Assembly: GCA_022771695.1 (NCBI GenBank)
Contig: JALEKJ010000043.1
Span: forward strand, 1-64,000
Reading direction: 5' to 3'
Source: Roseburia sp.
GTDB taxonomy: Bacteria; Bacillota; Clostridia; Lachnospirales; Lachnospiraceae
DNA: 64,000 bases
Of the stretch, positions 34,830 to 43,589 are shown one piece after another (the first letter of the stretch is position 1; each line of letters starts with the position of its first letter). Under the pieces are notes generated by a model. It saw only the letters and a list, made by a program, of their open reading frames with translations. It was not told the DNA's origin and searched no databases. Position numbers and translations under genes: made by a program.

Positions 34830-35642
34830 ATGAACAACAAGATATTATTTGTGGATTTGGATGCAACATTATTATGCGATGACAAGTCGGTATCAAAGAG
34901 GAATCGTGAAGCAATCAGGCAGATGCTTGCGGAAGGTCATTATATTGCATTGGCAACCGGAAGACCGGTGGAGAGTGGTAGAATTGTCGCGCGAGAATTG
35001 GGATTGACGTTACCCGGGTGCTATATGGTTGCATTTAATGGAGCAGTGTTGTATGATTGCTCCGCAGATCGTGTTTTATTAAAGCGTTCTATTCCGATTG
35101 ATGTGGTACAGGAATTGTTCGAGCGTGCGAAGAAAGCAGGAATTTACGTACAGACGTATACGAATACGGATATTATCACGATGAAGCATACCAGAGAGTT
35201 GGACTATTACAGAGAAAAATCCAAACTATCGTATAAGCTTTCTGATAATGTTCTTGATTTGTTGGAGGAAGAACCGCAAAAGGTGCTTATGATTGCGTTG
35301 GAACATGGGGAGCGGTTGATTAAGTTCCGAAAAGAGAACTTAAGATGGGAGCAGGGGAAATGTAACAGTTTTTTTTCTTGCACAGAATATTTGGAGTATT
35401 GTCCGCTGGATACTAGCAAGGGCACCGGTGTTGAGTATCTGACGCAGATTCTGAATATGCCGATTGATGCTACGGTTGCAGTCGGAGATGAGCAGAACGA
35501 TATTGCGATGTTAAAAGCAGCGCATATAGGAGTTGCCATGAAAAATGGCATTCAGGAACTGAAAGACATCGCAGACTATGTCACGGAGAATGATAACAAT
35601 CATGATGCGATTGCAGAAGTAATTGAAAAATTCATATTATAG
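34830..35642 (+). CDS. Cof-type HAD-IIB family phosphatase
   Basis: A haloacid dehalogenase-like phosphatase, substrate unknown. The 270-residue protein shows motif I FVDLDATLLCDD, a type IIB cap (about 85-190) and motif IV AVGDEQNDIAML. GGGAGGAAGG precedes the ATG. It lies at the end of the pheA-ppk group and is followed by a bidirectional terminator. Confidence 0.92.
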   Translation: MNNKILFVDLDATLLCDDKSVSKRNREAIRQMLAEGHYIALATGRPVESGRIVARELGLTLPGCYMVAFNGAVLYDCSADRVLLKRSIPIDVVQELFERAKKAGIYVQTYTNTDIITMKHTRELDYYREKSKLSYKLSDNVLDLLEEEPQKVLMIALEHGERLIKFRKENLRWEQGKCNSFFSCTEYLEYCPLDTSKGTGVEYLTQILNMPIDATVAVGDEQNDIAMLKAAHIGVAMKNGIQELKDIADYVTENDNNHDAIAEVIEKFIL

Positions 35643-35656
35643 GAAGAACCGTACAA

Positions 35657-35690
35657 GAAAAGCAGCCGGCATTTTCCGACTGCTTTTCTT
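35657..35690 (+). terminator. Bidirectional terminator between the HAD and PHP genes
   Basis: AAAAGCAG-C-CGG (35658-35669) pairs with CCG-A-CTGCTTTT (35676-35687) with a single mismatch. The genes on both sides converge on it. Confidence 0.85.
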
Positions 35691-35711
35691 CTGTTTGCGG
35701 AGTTTGCAGGG

Positions 35712-36578
35712 TTATCGCGCATTCTTTATGGTTTCCAGTACAGAGTATGGAATATACAGATGCCCTTTACCTGTTCCGAGATGAATGGCTGGTTTGTTTG
35801 CACCATGAAAATCGGAGCCGCCACTGATAAGAAGACTGTTTTTAGCAGCAAGCTTTTTGACAAGCTGTTCTTCGCCGGTGGTGTAAGTCGAGTAGATTGC
35901 TTCGATGCCGTCAAGTCCGACCGCCTTTAAGTCATCTATCAAGCGCTGTAAGGTTATGGCACTCATATGATAGAGCAACGGATGCGCGAGGATTGCGATA
36001 CCGCCTGCATCGTGAATCAGTTCGACAGCTTCCATCGGTGTGACCTTGAAACGACCGATATAACACTTACAGCCGTCTCCGATATATTTGTCGAAGGCTT
36101 CCTGCACACTATGGATTGCACCGTGCTGATACAGATAGCGTGCGATGTTTGCGCGTGTGATAACACTGTCCGGATTCTCTGCAACGAGAGCTTCCATTGT
36201 GATGTCAAATCCTTCTTTTTGCAGGGCTTTTATCATCTTTTTGTTGCGTGAGTCGCGACAGTCGCGAAATTCTTTTGTCTTGGCAAGGAGCTTGGGATTT
36301 GCAGGGTCAATATAAAGACCGACAACGTGTACCTCTTTACTTTGACTTTTGACAGTGGGAACTTCGTATTGTGTTGAAAGCTCAATGCCCGGAATTAGCT
36401 CAATTTGATATTTGGCGGCTATGGGAGCAGCCTTTGCGATACCGGAAACGGTATCGTGATCTGTGAGTGCGAATGCGCTAAGACCGGCTTCCTTTGCGGC
36501 GAAAACAATTTCCGAGGGCGTTAATGTGCCGTCGGATTCGGTTGAATGTACATGTAAGTCTACAATACGGCGTTCCAT
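35712..36578 (-). CDS. PHP-domain phosphoesterase (TrpH/YciV-like)
   Basis: A metal-dependent phosphoesterase; E. coli YciV/TrpH acts on 3',5'-nucleoside bisphosphates and short RNA 5' ends. The 288-residue protein carries the metal motifs DLHVHSTESDGTLTPSE and ALTDHDTVSGI at the N-terminus, ILAHPLLY, and SGGSDFHGANKP near the C-terminus. The length equals that of the family. Substrate is inferred from the family. Confidence 0.9.
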   Translation of the reverse strand: MERRIVDLHVHSTESDGTLTPSEIVFAAKEAGLSAFALTDHDTVSGIAKAAPIAAKYQIELIPGIELSTQYEVPTVKSQSKEVHVVGLYIDPANPKLLAKTKEFRDCRDSRNKKMIKALQKEGFDITMEALVAENPDSVITRANIARYLYQHGAIHSVQEAFDKYIGDGCKCYIGRFKVTPMEAVELIHDAGGIAILAHPLLYHMSAITLQRLIDDLKAVGLDGIEAIYSTYTTGEEQLVKKLAAKNSLLISGGSDFHGANKPAIHLGTGKGHLYIPYSVLETIKNAR

Positions 36579-36687
36579 AAAATATCTCTCTTCCTAGTGA
36601 AATAGATTTTCCGTGCTCGCTAAGAGCAGGTTTGTTGATAGAAAAAGAATAGAGCAAAAGCAGTGAAATGTCAAAGGAATTAATTTG

Positions 36688-36716
36688 TTGCTTAAAAGAG
36701 GGAAAAGGTCTATAAT
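36688..36716 (+). promoter_or_regulatory. Promoter of the solitary cheW
   Basis: TTGCTT (36688-36693), a 17-nt spacer and TATAAT (36711-36716). This is a vegetative-type promoter, not a sigma-28 type. Confidence 0.75.
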
Positions 36717-36758
36717 TATATCAAAATGATTCGTTGATTCAATAAGATGGAGGCTGTT

Positions 36759-37223
36759 ATGCAACTGTTGAGTTTTTCTTTAAACGGAGTAGATTATGGT
36801 ATCGCATTAAAGGATGTGGAATCCATCGAAAGTCGCATGGACATTGTAAATGTTCCGACGGCTCCGGCGCACATCAAGGGAATTATCCGCCTACACGGAG
36901 AAATTGTACCTGTATTTTGCCTGGCAACCAGATTTGGCTTGCAGGATCGTCCGGTAGAGAATATGATTGTGGCAAATGTGAATGGTATGAAGGTTGCGCT
37001 TGAGGTTGAAAAGGTAAAAGAAATCGTCGATGTTGATAATTCTCGTGTACTTCCGATGCCGATTCTTATGAACGGTGTGAAGAATTGCTTTAACGATGTG
37101 GCATCTTGCCAGAAGGAACTGATTGTTATGTTGGATGTGAACAGTCTTGTATCTTTAGAAGAACAGCAGCAGATTCGTAAGCTGATTGACGATAGCGGTA
37201 AGGCAAAAGAGGAACAAAAATAA
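36759..37223 (+). CDS. cheW: Second CheW-like coupling protein
   Basis: A 154-residue single-domain CheW homologue, with LLSFSLNGVDYGIALKDVES, the HIKGIIRLHGEIVPVF signature and a conserved C-terminus. ATG 36759 is preferred over ATG 36747 because GGAGG (36749-36753) lies between the two. The gene stands alone, away from the main che operon, under its own vegetative promoter. It may serve a separate receptor set or a non-flagellar signalling array; that is inference. Confidence 0.93.
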   Translation: MQLLSFSLNGVDYGIALKDVESIESRMDIVNVPTAPAHIKGIIRLHGEIVPVFCLATRFGLQDRPVENMIVANVNGMKVALEVEKVKEIVDVDNSRVLPMPILMNGVKNCFNDVASCQKELIVMLDVNSLVSLEEQQQIRKLIDDSGKAKEEQK

Positions 37224-37236
37224 TATACAAAAACTA

Positions 37237-37265
37237 TTGACAACCGCTTTTTGCTGTGTTAAAGT
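37237..37265 (+). promoter_or_regulatory. Promoter of infC-rpmI-rplT
   Basis: TTGACA (37237-37242), a 17-nt spacer and TAAAGT (37260-37265) with an extended -10 TGT. Confidence 0.8.
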
Positions 37266-37271
37266 CTAATA

Positions 37272-37426
37272 GTTGTTAGAAAACAAAGTAGAGTATCCAC
37301 TCTCACCGGAGCACAAGTACGTGACTCATGGTTTATATTTCAAAGTATTGAGAACAATTATGTTCCTAATTTGAATGTTCAGTGGATAGTCTGCCTATCC
37401 ACTTTTTTATTTGGAGGTACGGTACC
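37272..37426 (+). ncRNA. L20-type autoregulatory leader of infC-rpmI-rplT
   Basis: In low-GC Gram-positive bacteria the infC operon is controlled by ribosomal protein L20 through a leader RNA that ends in a terminator. Here a leader of about 155 nt contains TATCCACT (37294-37301), exactly complementary to AGTGGATA (37381-37388). The latter is also the 5' arm of the terminator at 37381-37409, so the two pairings exclude each other: an antiterminator/terminator switch. The leader class is assigned from gene context and this architecture. Confidence 0.85.
37381..37409 (+). terminator. Attenuator terminator in the infC leader
   Basis: AGTGGATAG (37381-37389) pairs with CTATCCACT (37395-37403) across a 5-nt loop, followed by six T, just upstream of the infC Shine-Dalgarno. 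Confidence 0.9.
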
Positions 37427-37933
37427 ATTAGCGAGTTAATGATTAATGAACAAATCAGAGATAAGGAAGTTCGTCTGATTGGGGAAAATGGAGAACAGCT
37501 TGGCATTATGTCAGCAAAAGAAGCATTGAAGCTTGCTGAGGATGCAGAACTTGACTTAGTGAAAATTGCTCCAACCGCAAAGCCACCTGTATGCAAGATT
37601 ATCGATTACGGTAAGTATCGATATGAGATGGCCAGAAAAGAAAAAGAGGCCAGAAAGAAGCAGAAAGTGGTCGAGCTTAAAGAGATTCGCTTGTCACCAA
37701 ATATCGATTCAAATGATTTGAATACCAAGATGAACGCTGCAAAGAAATTTCTTGCTAAGGGAGATAAGGTAAAAATCACCTTGCGTTTCCGCGGTAGAGA
37801 GATGGCGCATATGAATGCAAGCAAGCACATTTTGGACGATTTTGCCGCAGAACTCGGCGAAATAGCAGTAGTGGAAAAAGCACCAAAGGTTGAAGGCAGA
37901 AGCATCAGCATGGTGTTGGCAGAGAAAAAGTAA
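37427..37933 (+). CDS. infC: Translation initiation factor IF-3, with ATT start codon
   Basis: IF-3 prevents premature subunit joining and checks the start codon. The 168-residue product from ATT 37427 begins ISELMINEQIRDKEVRLIG, as in Bacillus IF-3, and contains the conserved CKIIDYGKYRYEMARKEKEA. GGAGGT (37413-37418) lies 9 nt before the ATT. A GTG at 37382 in the same frame lies inside the terminator stem and has no ribosome site; an ATG at 37439 would be too far from GGAGGT. The rare ATT start is a known device by which IF-3 limits its own synthesis. Confidence 0.95.
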   Translation: MSELMINEQIRDKEVRLIGENGEQLGIMSAKEALKLAEDAELDLVKIAPTAKPPVCKIIDYGKYRYEMARKEKEARKKQKVVELKEIRLSPNIDSNDLNTKMNAAKKFLAKGDKVKITLRFRGREMAHMNASKHILDDFAAELGEIAVVEKAPKVEGRSISMVLAEKK

Positions 37934-37957
37934 TACAATTTTAAGGAGGAATATATC

Positions 37958-38155
37958 ATGCCAAAAATGAAAACAAGCAGAGCAGCTGCAAAACGTTTCA
38001 AAGTAACAGGAACAGGAAAGTTAAAGAGAAATAAAGCTTACAAGAGACATATCTTAACAAAGAAGACGACTAAGAATAAGAGAAATCTTAGAAAGCCGGC
38101 TATCGTTGATGCAACAAACGTTAAGAATATGAAGAAGATTTTACCATATTTATAA
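37958..38155 (+). CDS. rpmI: 50S ribosomal protein L35
   Basis: A 65-residue, strongly basic ribosomal protein with the family N-terminus [20 protein letters not shown] and the [15 protein letters not shown] segment. AAGGAGG precedes the ATG. Middle gene of infC-rpmI-rplT. Confidence 0.97.
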   Translation: MPKMKTSRAAAKRFKVTGTGKLKRNKAYKRHILTKKTTKNKRNLRKPAIVDATNVKNMKKILPYL

Positions 38156-38182
38156 GAATAAGTAGTTAAGGAGGATTGCAAA

Positions 38183-38539
38183 ATGGCAAGAGTAAAAGGC
38201 GGCTTAGGCGCTAAAAAAAGACATAATAGAACATTGAAATTAGCAAAAGGATACAGAGGCGCACGTTCCAAACAGTACCGTGTAGCAAAACAGTCTGTTA
38301 TGAGAGCCTTAACAAGTTCTTATGCAGGTAGAAAAGAGAGAAAGAGACAGTTCCGTCAGTTATGGATTGCTCGTATCAATGCAGCAGCAAGAATGAATGG
38401 AATCTCTTACAGCCAGATGATGCATGGCTTAAAGCTTGCTGGCGTAGACATCAACCGTAAGATGTTAGCAGAGATGGCAGTTAATGATGCAGCCGGATTT
38501 GCTTCCTTAGCAGAACTTGCAAAGAGCAAAGTGGCGTAA
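38183..38539 (+). CDS. rplT: 50S ribosomal protein L20
   Basis: Assembly protein of the large subunit and repressor of its own operon in Firmicutes. The 118-residue product has [20 protein letters not shown] at the N-terminus and [19 protein letters not shown] in the middle. It is the last gene of the operon, followed by a terminator. Confidence 0.98.
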   Translation: MARVKGGLGAKKRHNRTLKLAKGYRGARSKQYRVAKQSVMRALTSSYAGRKERKRQFRQLWIARINAAARMNGISYSQMMHGLKLAGVDINRKMLAEMAVNDAAGFASLAELAKSKVA

Positions 38540-38549
38540 GTATTTTATG

Positions 38550-38598
38550 AGAACTTATTTCGTGTCAGGACAACCTGAGATGAGATAAGTTCTTTTTT
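38550..38598 (+). terminator. Terminator of infC-rpmI-rplT
   Basis: AGAACTTAT (38550-38558) pairs with ATAAGTTCT (38585-38593), with a nested TCAGG/CCTGA hairpin, then a T run. Confidence 0.88.
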
Positions 38599-38665
38599 AT
38601 ATTTTCTTAGAAAGAGATATGAGGTATAATATAGAAAATTTACAAAAGCAGCGGGAGTAGTAGTG

Positions 38666-40849
38666 ATGAAGAACATATGGCACATATTTACTTCAGATTT
38701 AAAAGGTTTGATAAGAAATCCATTGGCATTTATTATTGCAATCGGACTTTGCATTATTCCGTCTCTGTACGCATGGTTTAACATTTGTTCGAACTGGGAC
38801 CCTTACGCAAATACAGGGAACATCAAAATTGCAGTTGCCACAGAGGATAAAGGATATACGTTAACGGACGGAGAAACTGTTAACATGGGAAACGAAGTGG
38901 TTGAGGAACTGAAAGAAAACGATGCGATAGGCTGGGTAGTGCTTCCGTCTGTAAAGGAAGCGCTGGATGGTGTGTACAGTGGCGAATATTATGCGGCAGT
39001 TATTATCAGCGAAGATTTCAGCTATAGCATGTACAATGTGTTCCGGGAAGACTTTGAGGGGCCTACAATTACATATTATGAAAATGAGAAGCGCAATGCA
39101 GTAGCGACTAAGATTACAGACACAGCGGTAGCAACGTTGAAACAGAGCATCAATGAGAAGTTTATCGAAGTGGTTACCAGTACCATATTTACAGAGACGA
39201 ATCAGCTCTCCGCCGAGATGGAGGATGGAGATGCTTTGGAGAATTTTGAGGAAAAGCTTAAGACACTGAATAGTAATCTTATTTCCTATAGTCAGATGAT
39301 TGATACATTTATCCAGGCAAACGCTGTGCTGACCGCAGAGGTTTCAGAGGCGAATGAAGGGATTCCCGAGCTGCAGCAAAAAATTACAAATGGGGCAGAC
39401 AGCTTTGATGATGCGAGGACAAGCCTTGTGGAGACGCAGACCTCTCTCGATTCTTTCAGTCAGAATGTCTCACAGACGATGGATGCAATAAAAAATTCGA
39501 TAAATGCAGTATCCACGGACATTAGCAATGCAAATCTGGCAGAGGATGCACAGAAGACCGCGGACAGCCTGAATCAGACGATGGCAGATACAAAGATTCT
39601 GATACAGCAACTGAACGAGCTAAGTCAAAAGTTAAACGATACCGCGACAGACAGCTCTGCTACGGAGGAAACAAGACAGGAGATACAAAACATTCTAAAT
39701 ACGCTTGGTACCTTACAGAATGGTGCAGCGGATATTCAGCAGACAATCGGAAGTGTGGGAGGGAATGGCTCAGCAGACATTTCCGATAAGATTGTTGCAG
39801 ATATGGTAAATAATTCCGTGGGAAATATGACTGAGATATTGGGAACATGTAGCCGAACGGTTGAGAATATGAAAAATGTTTATGTGAACAGTCTTGTCCC
39901 GCAACTTGATAATATTATAGATGGAATGTCGCAGATGCTTATCGATGTGACGGAAATGCTGAATAATCTAAATACTGCTGTTGGGGATATGGGTGTAATT
40001 TTTGATGGAATTGAGCTGACAGTGGATCAGACAACGGACAGTTTGGAGCAGATTCAGTCTGTGATTACCGGTGTCAGCGCAAAACTTACCGAATTGTCAG
40101 AGAGACTTGATGCGGCAGAGGACGACGAAAAAGTACAGGCACTGTTTGGATTTTTGCAAGGTGATCCGGAAAGATACGGTGAGTTTTTTGCACAGCCGGT
40201 ACTTGTAACAACAGAAGAAGTGTATCCGATTGCAAACTATGGTTCTGCGATGACACCGTTCTATTCGGTGCTGGCACTTTGGGTAGGAGGAACGATTTTG
40301 GTTGCACTGATTAAGGTACATGCTGAACCGAAAGACCTTACGCAGGTCAGACCATACCAGCTTTATTTTGGACGTTATTTGTTGTTTTTTGTCATGGGAC
40401 AGTTACAGACAGCAATTATTGTACTGGGAGATATCTATCTGTTGGGCTGCCAGGTGCTATATCCGGTATGGTTTTGGTTTGCGGCAGCACTTACCAGCTT
40501 TACATTTACCCTGTTAATCTATTCTTTGGCGCTGGCATTTGGTGATGTTGGCAAGGCAGCGGCAGTCGTCATTATGGTAATTCAGATTGCCGGGTCCGGT
40601 GGCACATTCCCGATTGAACTGCTGCCCGAGGTATACCGCAATATTTATATTTTCTTTCCGTTTCCATATGCCATCAATGCGATGCGTGAGACAATCGGAG
40701 GTATGTATGAAGGCGATTATATGAAATATCTCGCAGAACTACTGGTATTTGCAGTAGCAGCACTGATGATTGGCTTGGTGATTCGCCTTCCGTTTGTTCG
40801 CCTGAATCATTTTGTTGAAAAGCGTATGGAAGATACGAAACTAATGTAG
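38666..40849 (+). CDS. YhgE/Pip family membrane protein (paralogue 1)
   Basis: The family includes the phage infection protein Pip and is related to the EsaA component of type VII secretion; its C-terminus resembles ABC-2 permeases. The 727-residue protein has an N-terminal transmembrane helix (about 16-35) running into SLYAWFNICSNWDPY, a large extracytoplasmic region (about 40-520) rich in coiled-coil and Asn/Gln/Ser/Thr, and a C-terminal bundle of about five or six helices (about 535-715) with GSGGTFPIELLPEVYRNIY and PFPYAINAMRETIGG. ATG 38666 is preferred to the overlapping GTG 38663. No ATPase gene is nearby. It shares both signature regions with the paralogue at 41171. Confidence 0.92.
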   Translation: MKNIWHIFTSDLKGLIRNPLAFIIAIGLCIIPSLYAWFNICSNWDPYANTGNIKIAVATEDKGYTLTDGETVNMGNEVVEELKENDAIGWVVLPSVKEALDGVYSGEYYAAVIISEDFSYSMYNVFREDFEGPTITYYENEKRNAVATKITDTAVATLKQSINEKFIEVVTSTIFTETNQLSAEMEDGDALENFEEKLKTLNSNLISYSQMIDTFIQANAVLTAEVSEANEGIPELQQKITNGADSFDDARTSLVETQTSLDSFSQNVSQTMDAIKNSINAVSTDISNANLAEDAQKTADSLNQTMADTKILIQQLNELSQKLNDTATDSSATEETRQEIQNILNTLGTLQNGAADIQQTIGSVGGNGSADISDKIVADMVNNSVGNMTEILGTCSRTVENMKNVYVNSLVPQLDNIIDGMSQMLIDVTEMLNNLNTAVGDMGVIFDGIELTVDQTTDSLEQIQSVITGVSAKLTELSERLDAAEDDEKVQALFGFLQGDPERYGEFFAQPVLVTTEEVYPIANYGSAMTPFYSVLALWVGGTILVALIKVHAEPKDLTQVRPYQLYFGRYLLFFVMGQLQTAIIVLGDIYLLGCQVLYPVWFWFAAALTSFTFTLLIYSLALAFGDVGKAAAVVIMVIQIAGSGGTFPIELLPEVYRNIYIFFPFPYAINAMRETIGGMYEGDYMKYLAELLVFAVAALMIGLVIRLPFVRLNHFVEKRMEDTKLM

Positions 40850-40863
40850 GAAGTGAGCTAGTT

Positions 40864-41178
40864 ATGGAAAAAAAGGAAAAGTACGAGCAGATGTATGAAA
40901 TGCTCATAGATTATGAACGAAAGATTCATGAAAAGAATCAGAGAAGAATTAAAATCGGATTAAAATGCATACTCATTGTTCCAATGATTTTTTTGATTTT
41001 GTTGTTCTGGACCAATAGCAATAAAGTCATTTTTCTAATTCTTTGGATTGTATCATTATTTTGCATTGCTGCGTATCTGCTGTTTGTAGAATATATGGAT
41101 TTCTATCTTCAGGAAAAACTTAATGAACTGAACGAGAATGAAAATGAGACAGAAGCAGAGGTAGAGAAGTATGAGTAA
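40864..41178 (+). CDS. Small two-helix membrane protein between the YhgE paralogues
   Basis: The family is not recognised. The 104-residue protein has a charged N-terminal helix (about 1-32), two adjacent transmembrane helices (about 34-52 and 57-78) and an acidic, Glu/Asn-rich C-terminal tail. It starts 14 nt after the first YhgE gene and overlaps the start of the second by 8 nt, so the three are translationally linked. It may be an accessory subunit of the YhgE complex; this is inference. Confidence 0.85.
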   Translation: MEKKEKYEQMYEMLIDYERKIHEKNQRRIKIGLKCILIVPMIFLILLFWTNSNKVIFLILWIVSLFCIAAYLLFVEYMDFYLQEKLNELNENENETEAEVEKYE

Positions 41179-43318
41179 CGTGATAAAAATTTTCTTGACA
41201 GATGCCAGGCGGATTAGCCAAAACGTTGTGGCAGTTGTTATCATCATGGGGCTTAGCATTTTACCATCACTATACGCATGGTTTAATATTTTTTCAAATT
41301 GGGACCCCTATGGATCGGATGCTACATCAAATTTAAAGGTAGCAGTTGTATCGGAGGATGCCGGCATTTCGATAGCGGGCAATGAGGTGAATATCGGAAG
41401 CGGTGTGATAGACGGATTGAAAAGTAATCATACCATTGGCTGGGTGTTTGTTGAGACATCGGGGGAAGCAGTTGACGGAGTGTATGACGGAACGTATTAT
41501 GCAGCCTTGATTATTCCGGAGAAATTTACAGAAGAGATGATTAGTTTCCTAGGTGGAGAAGTAGAGCATCCGGATATTATTTATTATGAGAATGCGAAGA
41601 AGAATGCGATTGCTCCAAAGATTACCCAGAAGGCAAGAACAGCGGTGCAGGAGCAGGTAAACAGCACGTTTGTGAGTACGCTTGCGGAATCACTGATGAA
41701 GGTGTCGAATGTGCTTGCGGGGACCGGAGAAGACGGAGTGGATTTGACGGATGGCGTACTGTCAAAATTAAATAGTCTGAGTGGGGAACTTCAGAGTTAT
41801 ATAAATATTTTGAATTCTTTTGTGGGTATTTTGAATTCGGCACAGAGCATTATAGAAACCAGTCAGGTAATGATGCCGAGTCTCAATCAGATGGTATCTA
41901 CCGGAGAAGCATCCATTAACAGTATGCAGAGTATGTTAATCGGTGCTAGCGGGACTTCGGATACGGTTGCGGATATGGTTTCCTACAGTCTGGAAATGGT
42001 AAATGACAGCTTAAGCGGTGTTGCATCGGTTGTAGCAGAGCGCATGGGAAACATCGGAAATTACGGGACAAATGCAACTGATGCCGTTGGAACTGCACAG
42101 ACTCTGATGCCGTATTTGGAACAGATGTTTGACAATGCAGTTTTGGGCTGGGAAGACAGCGCGGATGAGAGCACAAAGACGCAGATACAGGCAGTGAGAA
42201 CGCAGCTAGCGCTCATTCGCACAGATGTGGACGTGCTTGCGGCGAATGCATCTGCAACCAGAGAGGAAGTAACGGCGCTTGCAAATAAAATTTCGACGGA
42301 AATCACAGCATGTCAGAATGCGATTACAGCATTGAAGGATACATTTACATACTCTGTAAAGCCACAGCTTAATGCAACGATGAACGAGATGCAGAATGCT
42401 ATGGTTTCGACAGCTTCAATCCTTGATGGTGTAGATGCAGATTTTGGAGGAGTCCAGAATGCATTAGGAAAGTATCAGGCGACGCTGGAGCAGGGGAATA
42501 CAAATTTGACACAATCGCTTGCAATGGCACAAGAATTGCTTGCCGGATTGAATCGCATTATGACGGATATTGTGGCGTTACAGCAGGATGAACAGTATCA
42601 GCAGGTGATAGAGATTATTAAAAGTGATCCCAAGCTGCTTGGTGAATTTGTTGCATCACCGGTAAATCTGGATACGGTTGGTATTTATGAAATAGAAAAT
42701 TATGGCTCTGCAATGGCACCGTTTTATACGATTCTTGCGCTATGGGTTGGTGCGCTGATTTTGGTGGCAATTATTCATGTGAAAGTAGAACCGATAGAAG
42801 GGCTTGAAAATGTAAAGCCATATCAAGAGTTTTTTGGACGCTATATTCTGTTTTTCCTGATAGGTCAGGTGCAGACTTTGATTACTGTATTTGGAGATTT
42901 ATTTTATATACGAATTCAGTGTCACAATCCGTTCCTATTCTGGTTGGCAGCGGCGGTAAGCAGTCTCGTATTTACCTTGTTTATTTATTCGTTGACTGTG
43001 GCATTTGGCAATGTAGGAGAAGCACTTGCCATCATCGTCATGGTAATTCAAGTGGCTGGTGCAGGTGGAACATTCCCGATTGAGACATTGCCGGAGGTAT
43101 ATCAATTCCTATACAAATACCTGCCGTTTCCATATGGTATGAATGCCATGCGTGAAACGATAGGCGGAATCTATCAGATGGATTACTGGAAATGTATCGG
43201 TGCACTTGGAATTTATCTGGGCATATCGCTTTTTATTGGATTGTTACTTGCGAAACCATTCCGCAAACTCAATCACATCATAGAGCGGAGTAAGGAAAAA
43301 TCAGGTGTTATGATTTAA
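41171..43318 (+). CDS. YhgE/Pip family membrane protein (paralogue 2)
   Basis: A 715-residue paralogue of the protein encoded at 38666 with the same plan: an N-terminal helix ending in SLYAWFNIFSNWDPY, a coiled-coil extracytoplasmic domain (about 45-515) and a C-terminal bundle with GAGGTFPIETLPEVYQFLY and PFPYGMNAMRETIGG. The membrane ends are much more alike than the ectodomains, which suggests a duplicated pair that could form a heteromer. It overlaps the upstream small gene and is followed by another tiny membrane gene. Confidence 0.92.
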   Translation: MSNVIKIFLTDARRISQNVVAVVIIMGLSILPSLYAWFNIFSNWDPYGSDATSNLKVAVVSEDAGISIAGNEVNIGSGVIDGLKSNHTIGWVFVETSGEAVDGVYDGTYYAALIIPEKFTEEMISFLGGEVEHPDIIYYENAKKNAIAPKITQKARTAVQEQVNSTFVSTLAESLMKVSNVLAGTGEDGVDLTDGVLSKLNSLSGELQSYINILNSFVGILNSAQSIIETSQVMMPSLNQMVSTGEASINSMQSMLIGASGTSDTVADMVSYSLEMVNDSLSGVASVVAERMGNIGNYGTNATDAVGTAQTLMPYLEQMFDNAVLGWEDSADESTKTQIQAVRTQLALIRTDVDVLAANASATREEVTALANKISTEITACQNAITALKDTFTYSVKPQLNATMNEMQNAMVSTASILDGVDADFGGVQNALGKYQATLEQGNTNLTQSLAMAQELLAGLNRIMTDIVALQQDEQYQQVIEIIKSDPKLLGEFVASPVNLDTVGIYEIENYGSAMAPFYTILALWVGALILVAIIHVKVEPIEGLENVKPYQEFFGRYILFFLIGQVQTLITVFGDLFYIRIQCHNPFLFWLAAAVSSLVFTLFIYSLTVAFGNVGEALAIIVMVIQVAGAGGTFPIETLPEVYQFLYKYLPFPYGMNAMRETIGGIYQMDYWKCIGALGIYLGISLFIGLLLAKPFRKLNHIIERSKEKSGVMI

Positions 43319-43334
43319 AGAGAAGGGAAATGAG

Positions 43335-43511
43335 ATGTTACTGATTCAAATGGTTATGTTATTGACGGGTGGCTTGATGATAGCGATACCGGGAGCGTGC
43401 ACGAGAAAAGAAGCGCGCGGTAATGCTGAGGCAGAAAAACGGACCCGTACTATGGGAATATGGCTGTTAATGGCCGCATTAATCTGGGTTGTTACGGCAA
43501 AAATATTTTGA
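43335..43511 (+). CDS. 58-residue two-helix membrane protein
   Basis: A short ORF not recognised as any family: ATG 43335 to TGA 43509, preceded by AGAAGGGA. The product has two hydrophobic helices (about residues 3-20 and 41-57) joined by a charged loop rich in Arg, Glu and Lys. It begins 16 nt after the second YhgE gene, mirroring the small membrane gene after the first. The ribosome site, spacing and hydrophobic pattern support it; no homology was checked. Confidence 0.65.
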   Translation: MLLIQMVMLLTGGLMIAIPGACTRKEARGNAEAEKRTRTMGIWLLMAALIWVVTAKIF

Positions 43512-43525
43512 ATGTCAAAAAAATA

Positions 43526-43554
43526 TTTACATTTATGAGTTCTATGATTACAAT
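43526..43554 (+). promoter_or_regulatory. Promoter of the zinc-ribbon/TM2 gene
   Basis: TTTACA (43526-43531), a 17-nt spacer and TACAAT (43549-43554). Confidence 0.7.
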
Positions 43555-43589
43555 AAAATAATACGAGAGAAGAGATGGAGGAGTTTGTT

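Noticed and set aside
37382-37426. GTG start for infC
   Set aside because: The GTG lies inside the attenuator stem and lacks a Shine-Dalgarno; the conserved N-terminus starts at ATT 37427.
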